Assembly (NCBI RefSeq): GCF_024609215.1
Contig: NZ_JANIPD030000002.1
Coordinates: 1-64,000, forward strand
DNA from: Curtanaerobium respiraculi
GTDB lineage: Bacteria; Actinomycetota; Coriobacteriia; Coriobacteriales; Eggerthellaceae
Length of the DNA stretch: 64,000 nt
Reading direction: 5' to 3'
Every line of letters begins with the position of its first letter. The stretch's first letter is position 1. Positions 55,493 through 64,000 of the stretch are shown one piece after another. Made by a program: the position numbers and the translations under genes. The notes below the pieces were generated by a model. That model was not told where the DNA came from and did no database searches. It saw only the letters and a list, made by a program, of their open reading frames with translations.

Positions 55493-57780
55493 GGGAAGCA
55501 GGGGAAAGCCGCGCGATCGAAGTGCGCGGCGCATGCGAGAACAACCTCAGGCACGTCGACGTGGACATCCCGAAGGACAAGCTCGTGGTACTCGCCGGGG
55601 TGTCCGGCTCGGGCAAGAGCTCGCTGGCCTTCGATACCATCGCAACTGAAAGCGAGCGGCAATGGCAGCAGGGCTACCCCTTGTTCGTCCGCAACAAGAT
55701 GCCCCACTACGAGCGCCCCAAGGTGGAGTCCATAGGGCATCTCACGCCCGTCGTGGTGGTGGACCAGCGCGCGTACGGGGCGAACGCGCGTTCCACGGTG
55801 GGGACCGCCATCGATGCGGCGCCGCTCCTACGCCTGCTGTTCAGCCGTGTGGGCGAACCCTCTGCCGGCGGCTCGATGGCCTACTCCTTCAACCACCCGC
55901 ACGGCATGTGCCCCGACTGCACCGGCCTGGGAAAGCGCCTCACGCTCGTGGAGGACCGTCTCTTCAACCTTGGCGGCACGCTGCGCGACGGGGGCCTCAC
56001 GTTCAGCCAGTTCGCCGCCGGCTGGCAGAGCGTGCTCTACACCCAGAACCCCTACCTCGATCCCGACAAGCGCCTGCGCGACTTCACGGACTCCGAGTGG
56101 GAGCTGCTGAGGTACGGCGCAGACGAACCCGTGAACATCGTGATGCACGGTAACGGCGCGGGCATGACGTGGAACAACGACTACGAGGGCGTCGTCCCGC
56201 GCTTCCTGCGGCTGTACGTCAACCGCGACATCTCCAAGCTCAAGAAGGGGCTCCGCGACGAGATCGCCACCTACGTGGAGGACGCGCCCTGCCCCACCTG
56301 CGGAGGCACGGGGCTCAATCCCGCCGCCCTCGCATCGAAGATCAACGGGCGCAACATCGCCGACGTCCAGAACATGCAGATAGACGAGCTGCTCGCCTGG
56401 CTTCGCGGCATCGAAAGCCCCGTGGGGGCCTCCATTGCCGGCCAGATCGCCGTGACGCTGGAGAACATGGTGCGTGTGGGAGTCGGCTATCTCACGCTGG
56501 GCCGGCGGACCGATACGCTCTCCGGCGGCGAGGTGCAGCGCCTGAAGATCGTGCGCCATCTGGGCAGTAGCCTCTCCGACGTCACCTATGTCTTCGACGA
56601 ACCCACGGCGGGCCTTCACCCCGCCGACGCCGAGCGCATCTCGCGCCTGCTCGTGGACCTGCGTGACAAGGGCAACACCGTTCTCGTGGTGGAGCACAGC
56701 CGCGACATCGTCGGGCTGGCAGACGAGGTCATCGAGCTGGGGCCGCTTGCGGGCGAGAGGGGCGGCGAGGTGGTCTTCCAGGGCAGCGTGCGGGACCTCA
56801 TGCGGGCGGACACGTTCACGGCGGAGGCGCTGGTCCGGAAGGCGAGGCTCAACGAGCGTCCGAGATCCTGGTCCGAGGCATTCGACATCGAGCACGCCTG
56901 CATTCACAATCTCAAGGACGTGAGCATCCGCATCCCCAAGGGCGTGCTCACCGCCGTCTGCGGCGTCGCGGGCAGCGGCAAGAGCAGCCTCGTCCGCCAC
57001 GAGTTCGCGCGGCGCTATCCCGACGTCGTCGTCATCGACCAGAAGCCCATCGGGACATCGAGCCGCTCCACGCCGGCGACCTTCACCGGAGCGATGGACC
57101 TGATCCGCAGGCTCTTCGCTGAGGCGAATGGCGTCGAAGCATCGTGGTTCTCCAACGACTCCAAGGGAGCCTGCGACGTGTGCGGCGGCCGCGGCTCCGT
57201 CAAGCCCGAGATTGCCTTCGCCGACCCCGTGGAGATCCGCTGCGAGGAGTGCGGGGGCAGCGGCTTCAATCCCGAGGCGCTCTCGTACCGCTACCGGGGC
57301 GAGACCATCGAGGACGTGATGGAGCTTACCGTCGACGAGGCGCTCGGGTTCTTCGCCGGTCAGGGGAAGGTCGTCGGCAAGCTCCGCCAGCTCCGCGACG
57401 TGGGGCTCGGCTACCTGCGCCTGGGGCAGCAGACCTCGAGCATGTCCGGAGGCGAGAACCAGCGCCTCAAGCTCGCCCGCGAGCTTGGCAGGAAGGCGGG
57501 CGTCTACGTGCTCGACGAGCCCTCGACTGGCCTGCACTATCGCGACATCCAGGGCCTTATCGCGCTCTTCGGAAACATGGTCGAGCGCGGCAGCACGGTC
57601 ATCATGATAGAGCACCGCATGGAGATGATCGCTGCTTCCGACTGGATCATAGAGATGGGCCCCGAGGGCGGAAGCGCGGGCGGCCGCGTGCTTTACGAGG
57701 GCGCTCCTACCGGAATGCTCGACTGCGCGAATTCGGTTACCGCCCCGTATCTTCGCAGGGCGTGCGGGGTGGGTGCATAG
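55489..57780 (+). CDS. Short UvrA-like ABC ATPase (UvrA2/DrrC-like)
   Basis: A 763-residue protein, clearly shorter than housekeeping UvrA (about 940). Two ABC halves are visible: GVSGSGKSS near 37, CPDC, LSGGEVQRL and YVFDEPTAGLHP; then GVAGSGKSS, CDVCGGRG...CEECGGSG, MSGGENQRL and VLDEPSTGLHY. The UvrB-binding region is reduced. Paralogs of this kind are linked to tolerance of DNA-intercalating antibiotics. Translational coupling to a MarR regulator supports an inducible resistance role (inference). Confidence 0.85.
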   Translation: MREAGESRAIEVRGACENNLRHVDVDIPKDKLVVLAGVSGSGKSSLAFDTIATESERQWQQGYPLFVRNKMPHYERPKVESIGHLTPVVVVDQRAYGANARSTVGTAIDAAPLLRLLFSRVGEPSAGGSMAYSFNHPHGMCPDCTGLGKRLTLVEDRLFNLGGTLRDGGLTFSQFAAGWQSVLYTQNPYLDPDKRLRDFTDSEWELLRYGADEPVNIVMHGNGAGMTWNNDYEGVVPRFLRLYVNRDISKLKKGLRDEIATYVEDAPCPTCGGTGLNPAALASKINGRNIADVQNMQIDELLAWLRGIESPVGASIAGQIAVTLENMVRVGVGYLTLGRRTDTLSGGEVQRLKIVRHLGSSLSDVTYVFDEPTAGLHPADAERISRLLVDLRDKGNTVLVVEHSRDIVGLADEVIELGPLAGERGGEVVFQGSVRDLMRADTFTAEALVRKARLNERPRSWSEAFDIEHACIHNLKDVSIRIPKGVLTAVCGVAGSGKSSLVRHEFARRYPDVVVIDQKPIGTSSRSTPATFTGAMDLIRRLFAEANGVEASWFSNDSKGACDVCGGRGSVKPEIAFADPVEIRCEECGGSGFNPEALSYRYRGETIEDVMELTVDEALGFFAGQGKVVGKLRQLRDVGLGYLRLGQQTSSMSGGENQRLKLARELGRKAGVYVLDEPSTGLHYRDIQGLIALFGNMVERGSTVIMIEHRMEMIAASDWIIEMGPEGGSAGGRVLYEGAPTGMLDCANSVTAPYLRRACGVGA

Positions 57781-57843
57781 ACCCTGTCCGATGTGCGCTG
57801 GCTATGCCGGACTTTGATTCGGAGGAAGATGCTCCAAATAAAG

Positions 57844-58041
57844 CCACCGACAGTCACTCCCGCTGGGAAAACGGGGAATGCCCCGCCGAAGCTGACGGCG
57901 GTTGGCGAGATTTGGCGCCATCTGGAAATCATTCTCCGCCCTTTTGAATCACGGGATGATTTGGGATTGGTTCGGACAAGACGGCGCCATATGGACGATA
58001 TAGAACCACATGGATTCAGGTGGAAGCACACAGGCAGGGCG
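57844..58041 (+). repeat. 198-bp direct repeat, left copy
   Basis: Begins CCACCGACAGTCAC and ends CAGGCAGGGCG. The second copy at 60975-61172 differs at three positions. Together they flank 2.9 kb with the AbiE system and broken genes. The repeat has no clear coding signal on either strand. Confidence 0.9.
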
Positions 58042-58395
58042 GGTCACTGATTGGGAGTAGCTTGGGGAAATAACCCCCCGGACCCACTCTCGACGGGCAG
58101 CTTTCCAAACCCTTCGATTGATTGCACCCTACCCCCGAGGACATGCAGGCGTTCTCGGGAATTGCGTTTCGGGTGTCCATAGGGCCCTCCAAGTTTATGC
58201 TTGGCTTCCAACTCGCTCATAGTAGAGGTGAAGAGAGCGTATTTGCTCAAGACGACGTATCCCAGGTTCCCTAGGGGGTCTGCATCTCGGGAATTATTCA
58301 GCGCCTCAACAGCCGGGTTCAGACTAATTTATCGCCCGTTTATCACCCATGTTTATCACCCGCCTGTGATAACCTCATGGCTGATAAGCATCGGC
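58042..58395. other. Gene-free stretch inside the island
   Basis: About 350 bases with short open frames but no recognisable gene, lower in GC than the neighbouring core genes. Confidence 0.35.
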
Positions 58396-58892
58396 ATGGC
58401 GGAAGACGGAACTATGCTGGACATCGGAGGCTTCGTCAGCGACCTGAGGGCATACGGCTCCGAACGAGAGTGGTTCGAGTTCAAAGAGAGCTCCATCGTT
58501 GTCGCGATCCCGTTCAACTGGCTAAATGCAGTGAGTGATAAACCGGGCGATAATACGGGCGGCAAAGCAGGTTTGGACGCCCGCCTCGACGGGTTCTCGA
58601 GAACGCAGGTACGCGTGCTCGCCGAGATTCGCGACGACCCCAACGCCACGAAGCCCGTCATCGCGAACAGGGTCTCGGCGTCGGTAAGACAACCGTCGAC
58701 AACGCGATTGCCGCGTTGAAGAAGCACGGCCTGATAGAGCGAATCGGGTCGAACAAGACCGGCTACTGGCAAGTCATCGAGAGGAGGCAACAGGATGCCC
58801 GATCGAATCAAGGAAAGCGATTGGAAGCTGCTCAACAAGAATCTTCCCGGCTGGCAGGAAGCGCATATGGAGAAGCTCCTGAAAGGCTATAA
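58396..58892 (+). pseudogene. AlbA_2 (Schlafen-like) DNA-binding/ATP-binding protein, internally deleted and frameshifted
   Basis: The frame opens MAEDGTMLDIGGF and reaches REWFEFKES, the AlbA_2 start motif, then jumps directly to VVAIPFNW, a piece normally several hundred residues downstream. A C-terminal winged helix follows (RTQVRVLAEIRDDPNATK). Near 58672 the frame shifts: the correct continuation GVGKTTVDNAIAALKKHGL and GYWQVIE is in another frame, ending by 58892 inside the next gene. It is a relic. Confidence 0.6.
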
Positions 58893-59127
58893 GGAACTTC
58901 TCTGCATGGACGAAGGAGCAGCGGAACGCTTTTGGGAGCTTGACGATCGCATGAAAAGGAATAAGAGAAGTGCAGGCGTCATAGTGCGCGGTCTGAGCCG
59001 CTCGAACGCTCTGGCTAACATCATTAGCCTCCTCGGAGATGAGGTCATCGCTGTCGAGGACCTTTACGGGTTCAGCGGCGAAGTGCTGGAGGCTGCCGAG
59101 CCCTACATCGAACGGCAAGATTCGTGA
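58795..59127 (+). CDS. Hypothetical protein of a type common in Coriobacteria
   Basis: A 110-residue soluble protein: RIKESDWKLLNKNLPGWQE at the start, then LLKGYKELL and RSNALANIISLLGDEVIAVEDL. Mostly helical, no signal or membrane segment. Its function is unknown; similar proteins occur as single genes in gut actinobacteria (recalled, not searched). The ribosome site GAGGAGG precedes the ATG. Confidence 0.7.
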   Translation: MPDRIKESDWKLLNKNLPGWQEAHMEKLLKGYKELLCMDEGAAERFWELDDRMKRNKRSAGVIVRGLSRSNALANIISLLGDEVIAVEDLYGFSGEVLEAAEPYIERQDS

Positions 59128-59357
59128 AGGTAATGCGAAAGCGGGAGATGCGGTTTCCTGACGGTGCGGTGCGTTACTGGGTGAGTGCCGAAAGGCAAAC
59201 CGGCGACAGTTGGCTCGTCTTCCTCCCGGGGCTCACCGCCGACCACAGGCTGTTCGGCGCGCAAATCGCCCCGAGCGCCCGGGTTGTCGGCACGCACGTG
59301 GAGATGACTACCAGTTGGGTGCAGGTTCCGGCACAGGTTTTGAGACTCCGTAAATAG
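59124..59357 (+). pseudogene. Truncated alpha/beta hydrolase
   Basis: After the start the frame reads RYWVSAE and WLVFLPGLTADHRLF, the first strand and oxyanion-loop region of alpha/beta hydrolases, then leaves the family near residue 50 and stops. No catalytic triad remains. It begins at a GTG overlapping the previous stop codon, so the two genes were probably an operon. Confidence 0.55.
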
Positions 59358-59433
59358 AAAACCCGCTGTTCAGCGCGTTGTCGATCGGAAAAAAGCTGCA
59401 TTAACAATAGTGGGAATGAGATTTTTAAACGCT

Positions 59434-59464
59434 CTGCGGCGCATGGCGTTTCAATGCGTCGCAG
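59434..59464. promoter_or_regulatory. Inverted repeat upstream of abiE
   Basis: CTGCGGCGCAT and ATGCGTCGCAG form 11-base arms with one mismatch around nine bases. AbiEi antitoxins are known to bind two inverted repeats in their promoter; this may be the distal one. Confidence 0.4.
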
Positions 59465-59510
59465 CGGCGTGATCTGGTAATGCGCCGGCTTGGCCGAGAT
59501 TCGAATTACA

Positions 59511-59548
59511 ATGGCAGAACAATACCGTTTATGGTATTGTTCTGCCAT
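59511..59548. promoter_or_regulatory. Perfect 16-bp inverted repeat covering the abiEi start codon
   Basis: ATGGCAGAACAATACC and GGTATTGTTCTGCCAT are perfect arms around GTTTAT. The right arm ends with the AT of the abiEi ATG (59547-59549). It can be an operator for AbiEi and, in RNA, would hide the start codon. Confidence 0.65.
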
Positions 59549-60086
59549 GACGTATTACGACGACATATACGAATATGCGGTGGACAACCACTATCTCGTC
59601 AGCACCGCCGACGTGCGCGATCTGGGGATTCCCGCGGTCGAGCTCGCCAAGCTCGCCAAACGTGGCAAGCTCGAGAACATCGGGCGCGGCCTCTACCGGC
59701 TCTCCCGCTACGTCCCAAGCGAAAGCGACCCTTACGCCATCTCGGTTGCACTCGTGGGCGAGCACGCGTACCTTTACGGGGAATCCGTCATCGCGATGCT
59801 GGGGCTGGCGCCCACCAACCCAAACCGCATCTGGGTCGCGTCCCCCAGGCGGGTGCGCCTGGCTCACCCGCCCGAAGGGCTGACGATAGTCACCTCAGAC
59901 GAGGGCTATGCCCCAACAACATACAACGGCGTGAGAAGCCAGAAGGCACGCGACGCAATCGAGGCGTGCAAGGGGAAGATGATGCCGGAGCGGCTGGCGC
60001 AAGCCGCGAAGGCCGCCCTCGAACAGGGATACGTGACCCCGCGGGAATACGGTGGGATAGCGAATGCGGAAGGCGGCATGAAGTGA
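59547..60086 (+). CDS. abiEi: Type IV toxin-antitoxin system antitoxin AbiEi
   Basis: A 179-residue protein with an N-terminal winged helix (YLVSTADVRDLGIPAVELAKLAKRGKLENIGRGLYRL, about 15-50) and a C-terminal antitoxin domain. AbiEi represses the operon and blocks AbiEii. ATG 59547 is chosen as it gives the family N-terminus; upstream in-frame codons read through the inverted repeat. Its end overlaps the toxin GTG. Confidence 0.85.
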   Translation: MTYYDDIYEYAVDNHYLVSTADVRDLGIPAVELAKLAKRGKLENIGRGLYRLSRYVPSESDPYAISVALVGEHAYLYGESVIAMLGLAPTNPNRIWVASPRRVRLAHPPEGLTIVTSDEGYAPTTYNGVRSQKARDAIEACKGKMMPERLAQAAKAALEQGYVTPREYGGIANAEGGMK

Positions 60087-60901
60087 AGACCCCGAACAGC
60101 AGGAGGAACCTCGACCGGGCGATAATCCGTCTGGCCGGCTCCCAGGACGGCTTCGTTCGCACGAGGACCGCCATCGCCAACGGCCTCGTCGGGCAAATGC
60201 TGCCGAACGGCGCGGTGAAGGGCGGCTCCTCGCTGAAGATAAGGTTCGGGGACGCGGTCACCCGCGCGACCACCGATCTGGATGCCGCGAGGGCGACGGG
60301 CCTCGACGCGTTCATCGCCGACATGGCGGATTCGCTCGCGCGCGGCTGGAACGGGTTCTCTGGTCGTATGGTCCCCCAAAGCCCCGCGGCTCCGCGCGAC
60401 GTTTCCCCGTCCTACGCGATGCGGCCGTTCGACATCAAGCTCGAGTACCTCGGCCAGCCCTGGTGCACGGTGCGGTTCGAGCTCGGCCACGACGAGATTG
60501 GCGACGCAGACAACCCGGAGTTCCGCATTCCCGAGGAGGCGAACCGGATCCTCGCCCAGCTCGGTTTCCCCGGCCTCGGCCCCGTCCCCCCCCTCATGCC
60601 GCTCCACCACCAGATTGCGCAGAAGCTACACGGCGCGAGCGAGCCGGGCAGCAGAAGGGCGCACGACCTTATAGACCTCCAGGTGATAATGGCGAACGCA
60701 GAAGTCGACCCGCCCCTCGTGCGCAGAACGTGCGAGAGGCTGTTCGCATACAGAAAGATGCAGGCATGGCCCCCGAAGATAGAGAATGTCCCGGGCTGGG
60801 ACGAACTCTACGCCGCCCAAGCGCTTTCCTCCGTGGCGCCCACCGTCGGCGAGGCGATCGAGTGGGCGAACGGGCTCATAGCCGCGATCTGCTCCGCATA
60901 A
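60083..60901 (+). CDS. abiEii: Type IV toxin AbiEii, nucleotidyltransferase
   Basis: A 272-residue protein of the DUF1814/AbiEii family. The nucleotidyltransferase core is KGGSSLKIRFGD...RATTDLDAA with the GGS and DxD residues; a later KLHG and RAHDLIDL carry the conserved Lys and Asp. Such toxins add nucleotides to RNA or bind GTP and stop growth, giving phage defence. GTG overlaps the antitoxin stop by four bases. No truncation is visible. Confidence 0.85.
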   Translation: MKTPNSRRNLDRAIIRLAGSQDGFVRTRTAIANGLVGQMLPNGAVKGGSSLKIRFGDAVTRATTDLDAARATGLDAFIADMADSLARGWNGFSGRMVPQSPAAPRDVSPSYAMRPFDIKLEYLGQPWCTVRFELGHDEIGDADNPEFRIPEEANRILAQLGFPGLGPVPPLMPLHHQIAQKLHGASEPGSRRAHDLIDLQVIMANAEVDPPLVRRTCERLFAYRKMQAWPPKIENVPGWDELYAAQALSSVAPTVGEAIEWANGLIAAICSA

Positions 60902-60974
60902 CCCGTTCAAGCCCGCGACTGCCTCAGATTGGTTCTCCCTGGAATTGATTCGAGAAAAATCGGCCCATATTAAA

Positions 60975-61172
60975 CCACCGACAGTCACTCCCGCTGGGAA
61001 AACGGGGAATGCCCCGCCGAAGCTGACGGCGGTTGGCGAGATTTGGCGCCATCTGGAAATCATTCTCCGTCCTTTTGAGTCACGGGATGATTTGGGATTG
61101 GTTCGGACAAGACGGCGCCATATGGATGATATAGAACCACATGGATTCAGGTGGAAGCACACAGGCAGGGCG
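60975..61172 (+). repeat. 198-bp direct repeat, right copy
   Basis: Three mismatches against 57844-58041. The sequence next to each copy differs, so only this block is shared. Confidence 0.9.
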
Positions 61173-61356
61173 CGCCATCGAGCGGGAGCAAATCAGGGAT
61201 GCGACGGCATAAGACGCCATAAGACGATGTGTAGCGTTTGCGCAGGCAGATTGCGCGTTTCGCACAACCGCAAGCTACACCGCGCAACCCTATAAACCGA
61301 CCGAACCGGATCCTTTGATGAGCTATTGACGACGCGAGGCGGTTCCGTAGCTGCGT

Positions 61357-61764
61357 CTAGACGAGTCGGATGCAGTCTTCCTTGTAGTTGGGCAACATCG
61401 AATCGTGCGTGACGAAGGCCATTCCCTCCGATTTCGCCTGAGCGATGAGCATCCGGTCGAAGGGGTCCTTGTGCGCTGGGGCATCTTTATCACGGCTGAG
61501 GGAATCGAGGGGTTCCGAGTGCTCCGCACGCATGGGGAGCTCGAGGTATCCGGCATCGAGGCACATCCTGATGAATTCGCCGGGAGATTGCGTGACGCTG
61601 TTGGGACGCAAGGCGTGCTTGATGGCAAGCTCCCAAATCGACACCGCACTGAAGTAAATCCGGTTCTCTTCATCGAGAAGAATCTCTTTGGCAGCATCGG
61701 GCAGGCGGCTGTCGTCCATAAGCGTCTAAATAATGATGTGAGAGTCGATGAGAACGTCCATCAT
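61357..61764 (-). pseudogene. PIN-domain toxin with an in-frame TAG
   Basis: The minus-strand frame from ATG 61764 reads MMDVLIDSHIII, then TAG (61728-61726), then TLMDDSRLPDAAKEILL and on to a normal end with DPFDRMLIAQAKSEGMAFVTHD. PIN proteins have Trp at the stop position (DSHIxIWxL), so TGG changed to TAG. The acidic residues of the nuclease site (Asp in LIDSH, Glu in WELAIK, Asp in DPFDRML and THD) are otherwise intact. The start overlaps the antitoxin stop. An internal ATG at 61719 would lose the first catalytic Asp. Confidence 0.8.
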
Positions 61765-61976
61765 GCGATGCCAAACAGCTCGGCTATCTCGTCGTTGCAC
61801 TCGTCGAGATCATCGGGGGCGGGAAAAACGCCTTCGGCAATACCAATCCTCTTGGAAACATCCGCCCTCTCTGCGGGCTTCTGCTTCTCACTTAAAAATG
61901 TGACGAACTTGACAACGGTCTCGTAGTCCTCCTTGTCGAGGCCGTCTATGAGCTTTTCCAGCTCCGCTGTAGGCAT
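61761..61976 (-). CDS. Antitoxin of the PIN toxin (DUF2281-like)
   Basis: A 71-residue acidic protein: MPTAELEKLIDGLDKEDYETVVKFV then a linker and a C-terminal DECNDEIAELFGIA that could bind the toxin. ATG 61976 follows GGAGGTGA. Overlap with the toxin start (ATGA-type) is typical of toxin-antitoxin pairs. Confidence 0.65.
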   Translation of the reverse strand: MPTAELEKLIDGLDKEDYETVVKFVTFLSEKQKPAERADVSKRIGIAEGVFPAPDDLDECNDEIAELFGIA

Positions 61977-62258
61977 GGCAGTCACCTCCGGACATTCTCG
62001 CAGCGACATGCAATCCAGCGCGTACGCATCGGACATAGCTTTGTGCGGTTTCATGATATCACGCTGGTGGCGTTTGCCGCGGCGTCATCAGGGGTGAGAG
62101 GCGCTATTGCGCAATCGCAATTTAGGAACCCAGCTTCATGGAAAATCGGCCGTCTCGTCTCCCGCCGCCCCCTCTGCGACCTGGCCTGTCAGCCGCAAAT
62201 AATCATGCTACTTGCCACCCATGAAATGGATTTTCCAGTCTTTGGCCAAAGGCGTGCT
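61977..62258. other. Gene-free stretch
   Basis: No gene recognised. It should hold the promoter of the antitoxin-toxin pair on the minus strand. Confidence 0.35.
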
Positions 62259-63095
62259 TGACTTGGATATCTCGACCGCCGGACTATTCGGCGTGTTCGT
62301 TTCCTTCCTGAAGCTGTTGCTAAAGGGCTGCTCTCACTCTTTCATCAGTACCTGGTCGTGGGCGGCATGCCCGCCGTGGTCGCGGGGTTCGCCGAAACTC
62401 AGAACTACACCTTGGCGAAGCGTGAGCAGGACGACATCCTCGCATTCTACAAGATGGACATCGCCAAGTACGTCAAGGGCGACACTCTCTGGATAAAGGA
62501 GATATTCGACCAGATCCCCTCGCAGCTCGACACGCAGTCGAAGCGATTCTCGTTCGCCAGCATGAAGAAGGGCGCCACATACGACGACTACATGCGCGAT
62601 TTCCTATGGCTTTCGAACGCGGGCATTGCGCTGCCCACGAGGATCGTGACCGAGCCCCGCCATCCGCTGAGGCTCGCTGAGAATCGCGGGTACTTCAAGC
62701 TTTTCATGAACGACGTCGGACTGCTCGCCGCGTCATGCGGGCTCAAGGTGGCGAAGAGCGTCGTGAGCGACCAGCTGGGCGTGAACTGCGGTTCGATATA
62801 CGAGAACGCCATCGCTCAGGAGCTCAAGTGCCACGGCTTCTCCCTCTACTACTATCGCAGCAAGGGGATTGGGGAGCTCGACTTCGTGATCGAGCAGAAC
62901 GACGGCACCGTCTTGCCTATAGAGGTGAAGTCCGGTAAGAGCTACAAGCGCCACGCGGCACTCGACAATGTCCTTTCCTCGCCGAACTACAGGATCGATC
63001 GTGCTCTCGTGCTTTGCGAGGACAATGTCCGCATGGAGGGCAGGGTGATCTACTGCCCTGCCTACTGCGTCGGCCTCCTCTCCGCTGCCGTATGA
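62259..63095 (+). pseudogene. AAA_14/DUF4143-type ATPase, N-terminally truncated
   Basis: The frame opens directly after a TGA and reads FLPEAVAKGLLSLFHQYLVVGGMPAVV, the middle of the family, then FYKMDIAKYV, FLWLSNAGIALP and the DUF4143 end GELDFVIE and LPIEVKSGKSYKRH, a PD-(D/E)xK-like site. The Walker A and B half is missing. It is a different subfamily from the intact ATPase at 4415. Confidence 0.7.
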
Positions 63096-63553
63096 CCTTC
63101 AGGGGAGAGACTTCCCCGAAGGAGCGCATCCTGCTTTTAGGCATCTTTATGGAAACCCATTGCGCCATGGCATATGCTCGCTGTGGAGGAAGGTGCCCGT
63201 AAGCACCTGAAGCAAAATCCCCGAGAGCACTTAGCACATCTCGGAGACGGTACCTGTTGCCATGGAAACTCGCAAGCCGCAATCAGCAAGTATCCTATAA
63301 GCATATATCAGAATGTTTTGCGTGGCTTGCCGACCGGCGAGGGATGGATCGGGGAGACCGTCTCCCGTCCTGCCGTTCCAGCTCACAAAACGATGTCGAC
63401 ATTACGGTCACGCTTCAAAACCAGGCTGCGGACAACCTGCTTGGACGAGAAATCGCGAACGCGCTGTAACATTTTGCGCATCGGATTCGTTATATGAGGT
63501 GGAACGTTCCTTCTTGCATCTGCAAACCGATTGAAACGACGAAAGGATGTAAG
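63096..63553. other. Gene-free stretch before the sigma-factor gene
   Basis: About 460 bases without a recognisable gene. It probably contains the promoter of the sigma factor, not identified. Confidence 0.35.
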
Positions 63554-64000
63554 GTGGTTTTGAAGCCCCGCAAAAGAAAGGAGCAGCTCGAGAGCCTTTT
63601 CGAGTTGCATGAGCAGGGCATGTACCGGATCGCGTACGCAATCCTGCACGATGAGGGCCAAGCGGAGGACGCGGTCATGTCGGCGTTCGAGCGTATCGTG
63701 CGCTGCGAGGGCCTGCCGAGGCGGGCGGACTCCGATGACGCCCGACGGTTGTGCGGCTCCATCGTCAAGTCCTGTGCGATAGACATTTACCGAAAGAATG
63801 CCCGCACCTGGGAGCGCGAGATGCTGACTGGCGACGCAACCATGCAGGGAACGACGATGGAGCCGCTGAAAGAAGACGCTCCGGGTTTCGACGAAATGGT
63901 CGAAACATTGCCAGTTCGCTATCGCGAGGTTGTCGTCGAGCGATTCGGCAATGGCCTTTCCATAAAAGAAACCGCCGATAAACTCGGCATTTCGGAAGGA
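63554..64000 (+). CDS. Sigma-70-family (ECF-like) RNA polymerase sigma factor, partial at window end
   Basis: GTG 63554 follows AAAGGATG; 149 codons are visible and the frame is open at the end. Region 2 reads LFELHEQGMYRIAYAILHDEGQAEDAVMSAFERI, and region 4 begins LPVRYREVVVERFGNGLSIKETADKLGIS, giving an ECF-like two-domain arrangement. The linker is longer than usual. The remaining recognition helix lies beyond the window. Confidence 0.85.
   Translation, partial: MVLKPRKRKEQLESLFELHEQGMYRIAYAILHDEGQAEDAVMSAFERIVRCEGLPRRADSDDARRLCGSIVKSCAIDIYRKNARTWEREMLTGDATMQGTTMEPLKEDAPGFDEMVETLPVRYREVVVERFGNGLSIKETADKLGISEG

Overview
The window is high-GC DNA from an anaerobic actinobacterium, most likely of the class Coriobacteriia, family Eggerthellaceae (inference). 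The grounds are an AprA-like FAD oxidoreductase with a dicluster ferredoxin, a complete siroheme-dependent (Ahb) heme pathway in one operon, a large BTAD-type regulator, a NifU-like/GGGtGRT pair typical of anaerobes, and the codon usage. No phage structural genes or CRISPR array are present.

Layout. 1-3.6 kb: a minus-strand operon of DASS anion transporter (frameshifted), ferredoxin and AprA-like flavoprotein, closed by a terminator. 3.6-5.8 kb: a methyltransferase remnant and an AAA/DUF4143 ATPase preceded by 34-bp-period repeats. 6-9.1 kb: a MerR regulator divergent from flavin reductase, lipoprotein flavodoxin and an aldo/keto reductase with an in-frame TGA. 9.2-12 kb: a Fic remnant, a broken P1B metal ATPase and an intact TetR regulator. 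12-20.7 kb: two small membrane proteins, an acyl-CoA synthetase, a BTAD regulator, the NifU-like/GGGtGRT pair and a YbjQ protein. 20.8-26.4 kb: a mobile zone with a 208-bp MITE-like element, a decayed IS3-family element whose transposase is split by an intact three-recombinase (RIT) element, a truncated surface-protein gene and a seven-copy G-rich repeat.

26.5-35.4 kb is the ribosomal S10/spc operon from rplB to secY. It starts at rplB behind its own promoter-like sequence; rpsJ-rplC-rplD-rplW are not in the window. Two terminator-like hairpins lie inside the operon. tRNA-Gln, ybaK, map, murJ, nadK, a processive glycosyltransferase and comF follow. Behind comF is a structured non-coding region that may be a raiA RNA, then an amino-acid-binding lipoprotein. 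43.8-54.7 kb is the heme operon: precorrin-2 dehydrogenase, hemA, hemC, cobA-hemD, ahbC, hemB, ahbD, a fused ahbA-ahbB and hemL. Together these cover glutamyl-tRNA to heme b by way of siroheme, lacking only gltX.

55-57.8 kb: a MarR regulator translationally coupled to a short UvrA-like ABC protein. 57.8-64 kb is accessory DNA: a 198-bp direct repeat flanks an island with broken genes and an intact AbiEi/AbiEii toxin-antitoxin system, followed by a PIN toxin with an in-frame stop and its antitoxin, a truncated second DUF4143 ATPase and the start of a sigma-70-like factor running off the window. Broken genes (frameshifts, TGA/TAG in place of Trp or Gln) are frequent in the accessory parts and absent from the core operons.
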